A stretch of DNA of 64,000 nt, taken from JBFHDX01 sp041584475. GTDB lineage: Bacteria > Pseudomonadota > Alphaproteobacteria > UBA8366 > JADFVY01. The notes under the pieces are model-generated. The model did no database searches. It was not told the DNA's origin and saw only the letters and a program-made list of their open reading frames with translations. Below are positions 17,262 through 28,350 of this stretch, piece by piece; positions within the stretch are counted from its first letter, which is position 1, and each line of letters begins with the position of its first letter. The translations under genes were made by a program, and so were the position numbers. The stretch lies in the NCBI GenBank assembly GCA_041584475.1, contig JBFHDX010000001.1, positions 1 through 64,000 of the forward strand, written 5' to 3'.

Positions 17262-18002
17262 ATGGACTGGACCGATGACGGCATCGTGCTGACGGTGCGG
17301 CGGCACGGCGAATCCTCTGCGATCGTCAGCCTGCTGACGGCGCAGCACGGCCGGCATGCGGGCCTGGTCCGCGGCGGGGCGTCGCGACGGAATCGCGGCA
17401 CGCTGCAGCCCGGCAATCAAGTCTTCGCCAGCTGGCGGGCCCGTCTCGAACAGCATCTCGGCACCTATTCGATCGAGCCGGTGCGCAGCAACGCAGCTCT
17501 TTATGACCGCCCAGGGCCGCTGGCTGCACTGGCATCGGCGACGGCCCTAGTCGAGGCGACCCTGCCCGAACGGGCCCCCCATCCGGACCTGTTCCGGGTG
17601 CTGACGGTCCTGCTGGACGCGCTTGGCCACCCGGGCTGGGGCGCGGCCTATGTGCGCTGGGAGCTCTCGCTCCTGGCCGAATTGGGCTTCGGCCTCGATC
17701 TCAGCGAATGTGCCGCGACGGGCGCCAATGACGGCCTCGCCTACGTCTCGCCGAGAAGCGGCCGAGCCGTGTCGCTGTCGGCCGGCGAACCCTGGAGGAA
17801 CAGGCTGTTGCCGCTTCCCGGATTCCTGACGCCCGCGAAGACGGCGGCCGCTCCGGGCGACATCCGCGACGGCCTCGCGCTGACCGGGTGGTTCCTCGCC
17901 CGGCACGTGTTCGAGCCGCACGGGGCGAAGACACCGATGGCACGCGAACGTCTCGTCACTTTCGTACGCGGGCTCGACGTCCGGCGGCAAGAAATAGTAT
18001 AA
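17262..18002 (+). CDS. recO: DNA repair protein RecO
   Basis: A 246-residue recombination mediator that works with RecF and RecR to load RecA on SSB-coated DNA. The N-terminal OB fold shows MDWTDDGIVLTVRRHGESSAIVSLLT and HAGLVRGGASRRNRGTLQPG. The helical C-terminal domain carries RWELSLLAELGFGLDL. The start is the ATG at MDWTDDG; a longer reading from 17229 is not conserved-looking. parC follows after 36 bp. Confidence 0.93.
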   Translation: MDWTDDGIVLTVRRHGESSAIVSLLTAQHGRHAGLVRGGASRRNRGTLQPGNQVFASWRARLEQHLGTYSIEPVRSNAALYDRPGPLAALASATALVEATLPERAPHPDLFRVLTVLLDALGHPGWGAAYVRWELSLLAELGFGLDLSECAATGANDGLAYVSPRSGRAVSLSAGEPWRNRLLPLPGFLTPAKTAAAPGDIRDGLALTGWFLARHVFEPHGAKTPMARERLVTFVRGLDVRRQEIV

Positions 18003-18038
18003 GTTCCGATAGCCCACACCATATCTGGTAGGAAGCCC

Positions 18039-20264
<2,226 letters not shown>

Positions 20265-20329
20265 GGTTTTGCCGGCGGCGTCGCTATAACGGCGGCATCT
20301 GGATCTTCGCGGTGAAGGGGGAGCGGAGC

Positions 20330-20935
20330 ATGGCGGACATGACTGCGATGACGGGGCAAACGTTGATCGGAACCGTCTGGCCGGAAAGGTCGGTCGCGCG
20401 GCCACTGCGGCTGGCGATCCTGGCAATCGCCGGGACTGCGTTGCTGACGCTGTCGGCCAAGATACAGGTGCCGTTCTGGCCGGTGCCGATGACGATGCAG
20501 ACATTCGCCGTGCTGGTCATCGGCATGGCCTATGGCTGGCGTCTCGGCGGAGCAACCCTGCTGCTGTATATCGCCGAGGGCGCGGCCGGCCTGCCGGTCT
20601 TCGCCGGGACGCCCGAGAAGGGCCTGGGACTGGCCTACATGACCGGGCCGACCGGCGGATATCTGCTCGGTTTCGTCCTCGCGGCCGCCCTGGTCGGCTG
20701 GCTCGCCGAGAAAGGCTGGGATCGTCGCGTCCCCACGACGGCGCTGGCCATGCTGCTCGGCAACGCGGTGATCTACATCCCCGGGCTGCTGTGGCTCGCG
20801 GTAATGATCGGGCTCGAGAAGGCGGTCAAGTTCGGCCTTGCACCGTTTCTCATGGGCGATGCCGTCAAGCTGCTGCTCGCGGCCGCGGCGTTGCCGCTGG
20901 CGTGGCGTGTCGTGCAGCGCTGGCGCGGCTCCTGA
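20330..20935 (+). CDS. bioY: Biotin transporter BioY
   Basis: A 201-residue membrane S component of a biotin ECF transporter. The family marker KIQVPFWPVPMTMQTFAVL near residue 45 and GPTGGYLLGFVLAA are visible, with about six hydrophobic segments. No bioM or bioN genes are nearby, so it acts alone or with a shared energizing module. The start is the ATG after GGGGAGCGGAGC. It converges with the FadL-type gene; a short imperfect GC hairpin (20965-20984) lies between them without a T-run. Confidence 0.93.
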   Translation: MADMTAMTGQTLIGTVWPERSVARPLRLAILAIAGTALLTLSAKIQVPFWPVPMTMQTFAVLVIGMAYGWRLGGATLLLYIAEGAAGLPVFAGTPEKGLGLAYMTGPTGGYLLGFVLAAALVGWLAEKGWDRRVPTTALAMLLGNAVIYIPGLLWLAVMIGLEKAVKFGLAPFLMGDAVKLLLAAAALPLAWRVVQRWRGS

Positions 20936-21012
20936 ACCCGATAGAAGGCACCAAGCGAAACGGCCGCCGGAGATCCGACCGGCGACCGTATGCATTTGAT
21001 TGGACGGTAGCC

Positions 21013-22287
21013 TTAGAAGCGGAACACCCCCTGGATCGTCACGATGTCGACCGAATTCTCGTAATCGGCCGTCAGCGAGGGAAGCGCGGGTGTCGTATAA
21101 CCCGCAGGTAGATTCACATTCGAGTCCTTCACGAAGAGATGCGTGTATCCGGCATCGATCGTGAAGGAATCAGAAACGTTGTAGCCGGCTCCGACCGCGA
21201 TCCATGTCCGATCCTCGTCCGGAATGCGCGGTGTCCGGAATGCATCGGGTATGGGCGACTGGTTCCAGGCAACGCCGCCGCGCAGCTTCCATTTCTCGTC
21301 GAGTCTCCAGGTCGCACCGAGCGATACCCACCAGCTGTCGTCCCAATTCTCGGGCGTGATGCTGAAGGGCGTACCGGCAGCGTCCTTGACGCGAATTTCG
21401 TCGAACGTGCTCCAGTTGGTCCAGCCAATCTCAGCCATGACGGCAAAGGATTCACTGTAATCGTGATAGGCACCGATGGTGACGATATCCGGCAAAGTGA
21501 GGTCGGCCGAAGCGTCGATGACCGTCGGGCCCGGGGACGTGAATGTGCCCTTGATCGTATGCTTGACTCTTGAGCGGTACCCGAGGCCGAACCGCGTCGC
21601 CTCGGAAGCTTCGTACAGAATCCCCAGGTTGACCCCGAACCCCCAGTCGTCACCGGTCAACTCTCCGAGCGTTCCCGGTCCCGCTCCAGTCATCTGGCTC
21701 AGTGTCGCATCGGCATATTGAATCTGCAGACCGATGCCGACCGACAAGTTCTCGTTCACCCTGTAGGCAACGACCGGATTGACATTGACGGTCAGGAGTT
21801 CGGAATCGACCGCATGCAGCCGGCCCTGCCATGTCTGCGTGTATTCTGTCTTCAGGCCGAACGGCGCGTTGATGCCAACCGCGATCTTGAGGTCCTCGCT
21901 GACCGACCACATACCGTAACCGACTGGGACGAACGCGTTGACGCCGGCATCACCGGATGTCGACTCACCGCCGATCGCTGCACCGACCGTGGCATTATCC
22001 GTCTCCGACTTGGGTGCGATGTAACTCAGAACGGCAGCGACCTGGTTGTCGCCGTGCCGCGTCAGCCCGGCTGGGTTGAAATACATGTAGGTCACGTCTT
22101 CGGCGCCCGCGGTCGCCCCTGCGAAGGCGTTGCCGAGCGCCGCGGCGCTCTGCTCCTTCAGCTCGAACCCGCTCGCCGCGGCCGTCCCGGAATATCCGAA
22201 GAGGGCGGTGGCAATTGCGCCCGCGGCGATGAATGTGCCGAAGATTCGCGCATCGACGCGCGCAAACGGAAAATTCGTGTCTCCCAT
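21013..22287 (-). CDS. FadL/OmpP1-type outer-membrane transporter
   Basis: A 424-residue outer-membrane beta-barrel for long-chain fatty acids or other hydrophobic compounds. A signal peptide ends near GTAAA, the mature protein starts SGFELKEQSAAALGNAFAG, and EDVTYMYFNPAGLTRHG is the classic FadL N-terminal motif. The last residue is phenylalanine (VFRF), the usual BAM recognition end. GGAGG precedes the ATG by seven bases. With the beta-oxidation genes elsewhere in the window it fits a fatty-acid-using lifestyle, though aromatic hydrocarbons are also possible cargo. Confidence 0.92.
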   Translation of the reverse strand: MGDTNFPFARVDARIFGTFIAAGAIATALFGYSGTAAASGFELKEQSAAALGNAFAGATAGAEDVTYMYFNPAGLTRHGDNQVAAVLSYIAPKSETDNATVGAAIGGESTSGDAGVNAFVPVGYGMWSVSEDLKIAVGINAPFGLKTEYTQTWQGRLHAVDSELLTVNVNPVVAYRVNENLSVGIGLQIQYADATLSQMTGAGPGTLGELTGDDWGFGVNLGILYEASEATRFGLGYRSRVKHTIKGTFTSPGPTVIDASADLTLPDIVTIGAYHDYSESFAVMAEIGWTNWSTFDEIRVKDAAGTPFSITPENWDDSWWVSLGATWRLDEKWKLRGGVAWNQSPIPDAFRTPRIPDEDRTWIAVGAGYNVSDSFTIDAGYTHLFVKDSNVNLPAGYTTPALPSLTADYENSVDIVTIQGVFRF

Positions 22288-22419
22288 TGCGTGACCTCCA
22301 TGAGTTCATTTGCCCCCAGCGCGTACAGCGAAGCAGCCGCGCCGGTTTGCCGGCAATTCTGACCCAACCGGGTGCTAAAGGAAAGAATTTAAATGTTTTT
22401 GTCTTAGTGCGGGAACCGG

Positions 22420-23364
22420 CTAGAGGCTCGAAATCTCCTCCAGGGTCGACCGGTAGTTGGCGTCGTCGGGGCCGCCGATCTCGATCGCCCTGGTTGCCGC
22501 TTCGATCGCCTCGTCGCGGCGTCCGGTCTCCACGAGGACATAGGCAAGGTTGTTCCAGGCCGGCGCCGCCGAGCCCGGCTGCGCGGCGATGGCATCCCGG
22601 TACGCGGCCTCCGCTCCGGCCAGATCTTTCAACGCGTAACGAACGTTGCCGAGTCCGAAATAGGCGGCGAAGCTGCGCGGCAAGCGCGCCGCGATCGTCC
22701 CGTACGCGGTTTCGGCGGCACGCAGCTGACCGACGCGCTCGAGCCCGGCGGCGGCGCGCAGCAATTCGATTTCGTCGACGGCGACGGGCAGCTCGTCGGG
22801 GTTCAGCACGACGAGCGCCCAGTAGCCGCCGCGCGCCCAGGTTCGTTCGAAGGTTGCCAGCGACACGGAGCGGCTCTCGGAGGTGCCGGTATGGAGGGTC
22901 AGCTGGCCGGCGTCGAGGTCGTAGCCGATGGCGACCGCGAAATGCCACTGCGGGAGCCAGTTCAGCCCCAGATTCTGAAACACGAGCACCGGCCGGCCGA
23001 CGGCCAGTTCGGCGAGCATTTCCGCCAACGTCTCGACCGGAACCGCCATGCGGCCGTTGCGACGGACCGCGGCAATCACGTCGGGCTGCAGCGTGCCGAC
23101 GCGCCCGGGCGTGTAGACCTGCGGAACGAGATCGTCCTGGGTGACCGGCAGACCGGTCCAGGCAAGCGTCATGGCGACGGCCGCGGGACCGCAATAGAAC
23201 CGCTCCTGCGGGAAGAAAGGCACGTCGTCCACCCGCGCTTGCGTCGGCAGCTCGCCGGCGTCGGCGCGGAGCAGGGCGGTTTGCTCCGCGGTGGTGCAGG
23301 CAGCGACGAGGAGGAAGACCAAACTCGCGACAACGGCTCGGACAAATTGCCTGATCACGGGCAC
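22420..23364 (-). CDS. PA2778-family lipoprotein: C39-like cysteine peptidase plus TPR
   Basis: A protein of about 314 residues. A short hydrophobic leader ends in the lipobox LVAAC, predicting a lipoprotein. Then comes a papain-like C39 fold with catalytic cysteine in FYCGPAAVAM and histidine in WHFAVAIGYD. The C-terminal part contains TPR-like repeats (AYFGLGNVRYALKDLAGAEAAYR; WNNLAYVLVETGRRDEAIEAA). The arrangement matches the PA2778 family, always seen next to a PA2779-type gene as here. The GTG start (GTGCCCGTGATC) is chosen for the GGAGG six bases upstream. The substrate is unknown. Confidence 0.82.
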   Translation of the reverse strand: MPVIRQFVRAVVASLVFLLVAACTTAEQTALLRADAGELPTQARVDDVPFFPQERFYCGPAAVAMTLAWTGLPVTQDDLVPQVYTPGRVGTLQPDVIAAVRRNGRMAVPVETLAEMLAELAVGRPVLVFQNLGLNWLPQWHFAVAIGYDLDAGQLTLHTGTSESRSVSLATFERTWARGGYWALVVLNPDELPVAVDEIELLRAAAGLERVGQLRAAETAYGTIAARLPRSFAAYFGLGNVRYALKDLAGAEAAYRDAIAAQPGSAAPAWNNLAYVLVETGRRDEAIEAATRAIEIGGPDDANYRSTLEEISSL

Positions 23365-23425
23365 GTCACGCCTCCGCGTCCACCTCCACAATTCATCCCC
23401 GGCCACGCCGTCACGCACGGGCGAT

Positions 23426-23794
23426 TCATACCAGCAGGATGATGATCACGACCACCAAGAGGATGATAATGAGGGCGGTGGCATTGTCCACTTGCCCGGC
23501 CGGCAGCGCGTCGATTCGTCCTGCGATCTCCAGCACCTCGGCGTCGGACAGGCTCTCGACGCGGCGGTTGGCCTCTTCGGGTGCGACACCCATGGCCCGC
23601 AGATCATCGCGTACGGTTTCGCGTCCGAAGAACGCCGTTATCTTGGCGCGTTCCGCGTCGATTTCCCGTGCCTCGATTACGGTTTCGGTGGCAACGAGGC
23701 CGGCGCGGGCTGCGCCGACCGGACACGAGATCAGCGCGATTGCGAAGGCCAAAGGAAGCGCAAGCGCGGATGCAAATCTGCGTAACCTGTCCAT
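23426..23794 (-). CDS. PA2779-family small membrane protein, copy B
   Basis: A 122-residue exported protein. A signal peptide ends near GAARA. A helical middle with IDAERAKITAFFGRETVRDDL and GVAPEEANRRVESLSDAEVLEIAGRID follows. The C-terminal membrane segment (ATALIIILLVVVIIILLV) runs to the last residue. This is the PA2779 family layout. It precedes the PA2778-type peptidase gene by about 60 bp on the same strand. A GAGGGGACAGGG ribosome site lies before the ATG. Confidence 0.85.
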   Translation of the reverse strand: MDRLRRFASALALPLAFAIALISCPVGAARAGLVATETVIEAREIDAERAKITAFFGRETVRDDLRAMGVAPEEANRRVESLSDAEVLEIAGRIDALPAGQVDNATALIIILLVVVIIILLV

Positions 23795-24053
23795 CGACCC
23801 TGTCCCCTCTGTTGAAGTGTTGTCGCCATATCATGCTTCGGTAATCGGCAACCGACAACTTCCGCGCGTCGCACCGCAGACGATCGAATAATGCCAAGAC
23901 CGGGGCCGGCGACCAATCCCCGTCCTCGGTTCGCGCGCCACCCCCTCTCAGGCCGGCGCACCATCGGCCACGCGATCCCAAGGACCGCGATGGCGCGACG
24001 ATGCGGGTCGGCATACGGCGTCAACCGCAAGGTTTCCGCCCTATTCGAGTCGA

Positions 24054-24479
24054 TTACCTCACCGGTTTCTTGATGAACGGGAAGATGTCGGTGACGCCGA
24101 GAATGTCCGTAATGATCAGGACCAGGAAAACGACGAGGAGAATGACGAGAATTGTACCCAGTGCGTCCTGTCCGGCCGGCAGCGTATCGATCCGGGCGGC
24201 GATCTGCTGAACTTCCGCGTCGGAGAGGCCATCGACGCGCGCGGCCGCTTCGTCTGGGTCGACACCCATCGATTCGATCTGGCGGCGGACGTCCTCGCGT
24301 GCAAGAAAGGCAGCGACACGAGCGCGGTCGTTGTCGATTTCGGTGCGCGTTATGACCTGATCCGTGCCGACGAGCGCGGCCTGCGCGACTCCCATCGGCA
24401 CGCAGAGTGCAAGCATGAGGACGACCATCGGGAAGGCGATCGTCCTTGCGTTCAAGCGAAGAAAATTCATGAAATTCAT
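24054..24479 (-). CDS. PA2779-family small membrane protein, copy A
   Basis: A 141-residue paralogue of the next gene downstream. The signal peptide ends near GVAQA. The domain shows EIDNDRARVAAFLAREDVRRQIESMGVDPDEAAARVDGLSDAEV, then TLPAGQ. A C-terminal membrane segment (LGTILVILLVVFLVLIITDIL) is followed by a short basic tail. About half the positions match copy B by eye, so the pair arose by tandem duplication. The ATG at 24479 is supported by GAGGGGG eight bases upstream; another ATG lies three codons later. Confidence 0.85.
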   Translation of the reverse strand: MNFMNFLRLNARTIAFPMVVLMLALCVPMGVAQAALVGTDQVITRTEIDNDRARVAAFLAREDVRRQIESMGVDPDEAAARVDGLSDAEVQQIAARIDTLPAGQDALGTILVILLVVFLVLIITDILGVTDIFPFIKKPVR

Positions 24480-24701
24480 GTCGGTGTCCCCCTCATGGAC
24501 CTTTACGAACCTCGGCCCTTCCCCTCTCGCAGCCATCCCCGACGGCGCCGAGTTTAGCCTTGCAGGAGTACCGACGCAATGGCGACTCGGGTGACGTCGT
24601 CGGCCCAGCCCGATCATACTTGCGTATCGGTCGAAAAAGCGGGTACCGCCGGCGATCGGTCCGACGGGATTTGGCGCCATGGCGCCAATCTGGCAGCGAC
24701 T

Positions 24702-25889
24702 TCAGGAATCCAGTGCGCGCGAGAGATCCGCTTTCAGATCCTCGACATCCTCCAGCCCGACGGACAGACGCACGAGCCCGTCGCTGATCCCCATGCGCGC
24801 GCGCTCTTCCGGCGAGAGCCGCTGGTGCGTGGTCGTCGCCGGATGGGTGATCAGGCTCTTGGCGTCGCCAAGATTGTTGGAGATGTCGATGAGCTGCAGC
24901 GCATCGAGAACGCGAAAGGCCCGTTCCTTGCCGCCATTCAGCTCGAACGACACGAGATTGCCGCCCATCGTCATCTGGTTTCGGGCGAGCGCCACCTGCG
25001 GGTGACTGTCCAGATGAGGATAGAGGACCCTCGTCACGCCGTCCCGGGTCTCGAGGAACCTGGCGACCGCCAGCGCATTCGCACAATGTCGTTCAACGCG
25101 AAGCTGCAGGGTTTCGAGGCCTTTCAGCAATATCCACGCATTGAACGGACTGAGCGACGGACCTGTGTGGCGCAGGAAGGTCTTCAACTCCCCGCCGATG
25201 AACTCCCTCGACCCGAGAATGGCGCCGCCCAGCGCGCGTCCCTGGCCGTCGATGTGCTTGGTCGCCGAGTAAACGACGACGTCGGCGCCAAATGCCAACG
25301 GCTTCTGCAGCGCGGGCGTGGCGAACACGTTGTCGACGACGACGACCGCCCCGGCGCTCCGGGCCAATTCGCAGACCAGCGCGATGTCGATGATTTCGAG
25401 AGCCGGGTTCGACGGCGTCTCGAGGAATATCACCTTGGCAGGCTTTGCCAGCGCATCGCGCCATTGCGCGGCGTCGCCGCCATCGACGAAGTCCCTGTCG
25501 ATGCCGTAGCGGGGCAGGATGTCGTTGACGATGAAATGGCAGGATCCGAACAGCGCGCGCGAGGCGACGATCCGGTCCCCCGTGCGCAGCAGCGACATCA
25601 GCGACGCGAAGACCGCCGACATGCCGCTGGCGGTCGCCATGCAGGCCTCCGCACCTTCGAGGAGCCGCAGCCGCTCCTCGAACATCGCCACCGTGGGATT
25701 GGCATAGCGCGAATAGATGAACCTCTCGGATTCGCCCTTGAACGCCGTTTCCGCCTCTTCCGCCGACTCGTAGACGTAGCCGGACGTCATGAAGATCGCT
25801 TCGGAGGTTTCCTGAAACCGGCTTCGTTCGAGCCCGCCGCGGACGAGTTCGGTCTGCGGTCGCCTGTCCTTTCGCCTGTCGTCTGTCAT
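24702..25889 (-). CDS. metZ: O-succinylhomoserine sulfhydrylase
   Basis: A 395-residue gamma-family PLP enzyme that makes homocysteine from O-succinylhomoserine and sulfide. The PLP lysine is in YSATKHIDGQGRALGG (about K211). SRYANPTVAMFEERL, GGDRIV-type cofactor loops and HPATTTHQRLSPEER near the end follow the MetZ pattern. O-acetylhomoserine sulfhydrylases are about 30 residues longer. The start at MTDDRRKDRR is supported by the promoter position, since a longer reading would begin upstream of transcription. No SAM riboswitch is seen upstream. Confidence 0.9.
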   Translation of the reverse strand: MTDDRRKDRRPQTELVRGGLERSRFQETSEAIFMTSGYVYESAEEAETAFKGESERFIYSRYANPTVAMFEERLRLLEGAEACMATASGMSAVFASLMSLLRTGDRIVASRALFGSCHFIVNDILPRYGIDRDFVDGGDAAQWRDALAKPAKVIFLETPSNPALEIIDIALVCELARSAGAVVVVDNVFATPALQKPLAFGADVVVYSATKHIDGQGRALGGAILGSREFIGGELKTFLRHTGPSLSPFNAWILLKGLETLQLRVERHCANALAVARFLETRDGVTRVLYPHLDSHPQVALARNQMTMGGNLVSFELNGGKERAFRVLDALQLIDISNNLGDAKSLITHPATTTHQRLSPEERARMGISDGLVRLSVGLEDVEDLKADLSRALDS

Positions 25890-25932
25890 CGTGCGCTGGA
25901 TCCTCAAGCGAAGGATGCCGGGAAATCGCGCA

Positions 25933-25961
25933 GGGATAGGCCCAATGCCGCGATCTGTCAA
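25933..25961 (-). promoter_or_regulatory. Sigma-70 type promoter of metZ
   Basis: On the reverse strand a perfect -35 TTGACA is followed after 17 bp by TATCCC as a weak -10. Transcription would start near 25926, leaving only about 37 bases of leader, too short for a SAM riboswitch. Confidence 0.5.
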
Positions 25962-26053
25962 TCGCGGGGCAGGGAAGGGGCGGGGTTGCCAAGGCTCTCG
26001 CGGCATTCGACCATGCGTGGAAGGGCACTGCACCGCTTAGGGAGTTCGAGGCC

Positions 26054-26998
26054 ATGCTGACGATCGATGCCGCCGGCGTCCGCCGACTGACGGCAATGGG
26101 CGCGCTGGTCGAGGCCATCCGCGACATGTTCCAAAAGGACTGTGTGATGCCGGTTCGGCATCATCATACGGTGGCGGTCCCGGACCAGCCCGACGCGACG
26201 CTCCTGCTGATGCCGGCCTGGAGATCCGGCGAACATATCGGCGTCAAGCTGGTGACCGTCTTCCCGGGCAACGCCGAGCGTGGCCTCGCGGCCGTCAACG
26301 CCGCCTATCTGCTGTTCGACGGGCGCAACGGCGGACCCATTGCCATGCTCGACGGCGGCGAGTTGACGGCGCGCCGCACGGCGGCCGCTTCGGCGCTCGC
26401 TGCGGATTACCTGGCGCGCCCCGATGCCGAAAATCTCCTCGTGGTCGCGACCGGTCGGCTCGCGCCACACCAGGTCGAGGCCTTTCAGGCGGTACGACCG
26501 ATCCGTCGCATCGCTGTCTGGGGCCGCAATCCCGAGCGGGCGGCGGCCGTCGTCGAGGGGCTCCACGGAGACCGTCCGGACGCCCACGTGGCGCCGGACC
26601 TCGAAGCCGCCGTCGCCGAGGCCGATATCATTTCCTGCGCGACGCTCGCGACCGAACCGCTGATCCATGGCGCATGGCTTCGGCCCGGCACGCATCTCGA
26701 CCTCATCGGCGGATTCACCCCCGCGATGCGCGAGTCCGATGACGAGGCGGTGCGCCGCGCCACCGTCTTCTGCGACACGCGCGAAGGGGCGACGGTCGAG
26801 GCGGGCGACCTGGTCCAACCGTTGGCCAACGGCGTCATCACGATGGCCGACATCGTTGCCGACCTTTACGACCTGACGCGCGGCAAGCACCCCGGACGGA
26901 CGTCGGACGAGGAAATCACGCTGTTCAAATCGACCGGCGCCGCACTCGAGGACCTGGCCGCGGCCCTGCTCGTTTGCGAGAAGGCGCGCACCACGTGA
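26054..26998 (+). CDS. Ornithine cyclodeaminase/mu-crystallin family protein
   Basis: A 314-residue NAD(P)-binding protein of the OCD/mu-crystallin family. It shows KLVTVFPGNAERGLAAVNA, DGGELTARRTAAASALAADYLARPDAE, a Rossmann turn with VVATGRLAPHQVEAFQAVRP, and THLDLIGGFTPAMRESDDEAV. Members include ornithine cyclodeaminase, ketimine reductases and amino-acid dehydrogenases; the exact substrate is not evident. In the dinucleotide motif the usual GxGxxA appears as ATGRLAPH. The stop overlaps the MATE start by four bases (GTGA), so the two are one operon. Confidence 0.83.
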   Translation: MLTIDAAGVRRLTAMGALVEAIRDMFQKDCVMPVRHHHTVAVPDQPDATLLLMPAWRSGEHIGVKLVTVFPGNAERGLAAVNAAYLLFDGRNGGPIAMLDGGELTARRTAAASALAADYLARPDAENLLVVATGRLAPHQVEAFQAVRPIRRIAVWGRNPERAAAVVEGLHGDRPDAHVAPDLEAAVAEADIISCATLATEPLIHGAWLRPGTHLDLIGGFTPAMRESDDEAVRRATVFCDTREGATVEAGDLVQPLANGVITMADIVADLYDLTRGKHPGRTSDEEITLFKSTGAALEDLAAALLVCEKARTT

Positions 26999-28323
26999 GC
27001 GGACCGGCCGGCGAAGGCTGGAATCGCCGGGTCTGGCAACTCGCGGGTCCGATCATTCTGTCCAACATTACGGTACCGCTGCTCGGCGCGGTGGACACGG
27101 CAGTCGTCGGCCACCTGCCGGATCCACGATTCATCGGCGGCGTGGCGATCGGCGCGCTGGTCTTCAGCTTCGTCTATTGGGGATTCGGCTTTCTGCGCAT
27201 GGGAACCACAGGGCCGACGGCGCAGGCGTGGGGTGGCGGCGACGGCGCCGAACTGCGGGCGATTCTGGCCCGCGGCCTCCTCTTGGCGGGAATTCTTGCA
27301 GCCGTGCTGCTGTTGCTGCAGGCGCCGATCGGTGCCGTCGCGTTTACCCTGCTTCACGGCAGCGCTGCTGTGGAAGGGGAAGCGCAGGTCTATTACGCAA
27401 TTCGCATTTGGGGAGCCCCGGCAGCGCTTGCGAACTACGTGCTGCTCGGCTGGTTTCTCGGTCTCCAGAACGCGCGCTGGCCGCTCGCGCTCCAGGTCTT
27501 TGCGAATGGACTCAATATCGTGCTCGATCTGTTGTTCGTCCTGCTTCTGGGCTGGGGTGTGGCCGGCGTAGCGGCGGCCACGGTTATCGCCGAATATTCG
27601 GCGCTCGGGCTCGGGCTGGTGCTCGCGCTTCACCGTTTGCGGCGGCTGTCGGGCGCTTTGGCCGGCCGGCAGGTTTTCGACGGGGGCAGGATCCGCAGGA
27701 TGCTGGCGGTCAACCGCGATATATTCGTCCGCACGCTCCTCTTGATTCTCTCCTTCGCGTGGTTCACTGACCGCAGCGCGAGCCTGGGCGACGTGACGCT
27801 CGCCGCGAACGCCGTCCTGATGCATCTGGTCACCATCGCCGCTTACGGGCTCGACGGGTTCGCCCATGCTGCGGAGGCCCTGGTCGGCGATACGGTCGGA
27901 CGCGGCGACCGCGATGGCCTTGCGGGAGCGGTGCGCGCCGGACTGCGCTGGTCGGTGGTCATCGCGGCCGCCTTTTCGATGGCCTACATTGCGGCCGGCG
28001 GTACCATCATCGATCTGTTGACCAATCTCCCCGAGGTACGCGCAGCCGCGCGCGAATTCCTGCCATGGGTCTGTCTAGCGCCAGTCGTCGGCGTCTGGTG
28101 CTACCTGTATGACGGCATTTTCCTCGGCGCGACCCGAACGGAAGAGCTGCGGAACGCCATGATCGTGTCGGCGACCGGATACGTGCTGCTCGTCGCCGTC
28201 CTGATGCGGGAATTCGAGAATCACGGCCTGTGGGCGGCGCTGCTGTCGTTCTTCGTGCTCAGGGCGCTGGCGCTCGCGGCCTACTACCCTCGGCTGCTGC
28301 GCGGCGTCCGCGCTCAACGCTGA
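26995..28323 (+). CDS. MATE family efflux transporter (DinF-like)
   Basis: A 442-residue inner-membrane antiporter with about twelve hydrophobic segments. The start region VWQLAGPIILSNITVPLLGAVDTAVVGHL is the MATE signature, and the AYGLDGFAHAAEALVGDTVG segment in the second half is typical of the DinF branch. The start is a GTG within the cyclodeaminase stop (GTGA). Cargo may be a cationic drug or a metabolite made by the upstream enzyme, which is inference from coupling. Confidence 0.88.
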   Translation: MSGPAGEGWNRRVWQLAGPIILSNITVPLLGAVDTAVVGHLPDPRFIGGVAIGALVFSFVYWGFGFLRMGTTGPTAQAWGGGDGAELRAILARGLLLAGILAAVLLLLQAPIGAVAFTLLHGSAAVEGEAQVYYAIRIWGAPAALANYVLLGWFLGLQNARWPLALQVFANGLNIVLDLLFVLLLGWGVAGVAAATVIAEYSALGLGLVLALHRLRRLSGALAGRQVFDGGRIRRMLAVNRDIFVRTLLLILSFAWFTDRSASLGDVTLAANAVLMHLVTIAAYGLDGFAHAAEALVGDTVGRGDRDGLAGAVRAGLRWSVVIAAAFSMAYIAAGGTIIDLLTNLPEVRAAAREFLPWVCLAPVVGVWCYLYDGIFLGATRTEELRNAMIVSATGYVLLVAVLMREFENHGLWAALLSFFVLRALALAAYYPRLLRGVRAQR

Positions 28324-28350
28324 GCGCCTCGCGGGCTGCCTCTGACGTGT

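Noticed and set aside
20936..21012. Intrinsic terminator between bioY and the FadL-type gene
   Set aside because: Only a 6-bp stem with an 8-base loop and no T-run on either strand.
22340..22400. Sigma-54 promoter ahead of the FadL-type gene
   Set aside because: TTGGGTCAGAATTGCC looks similar, but GG and GC are separated by nine bases rather than the required ten.
25890..26053. SAM-II type riboswitch ahead of metZ
   Set aside because: The likely leader is only about 37 bases, and the conserved pseudoknot words were not found.
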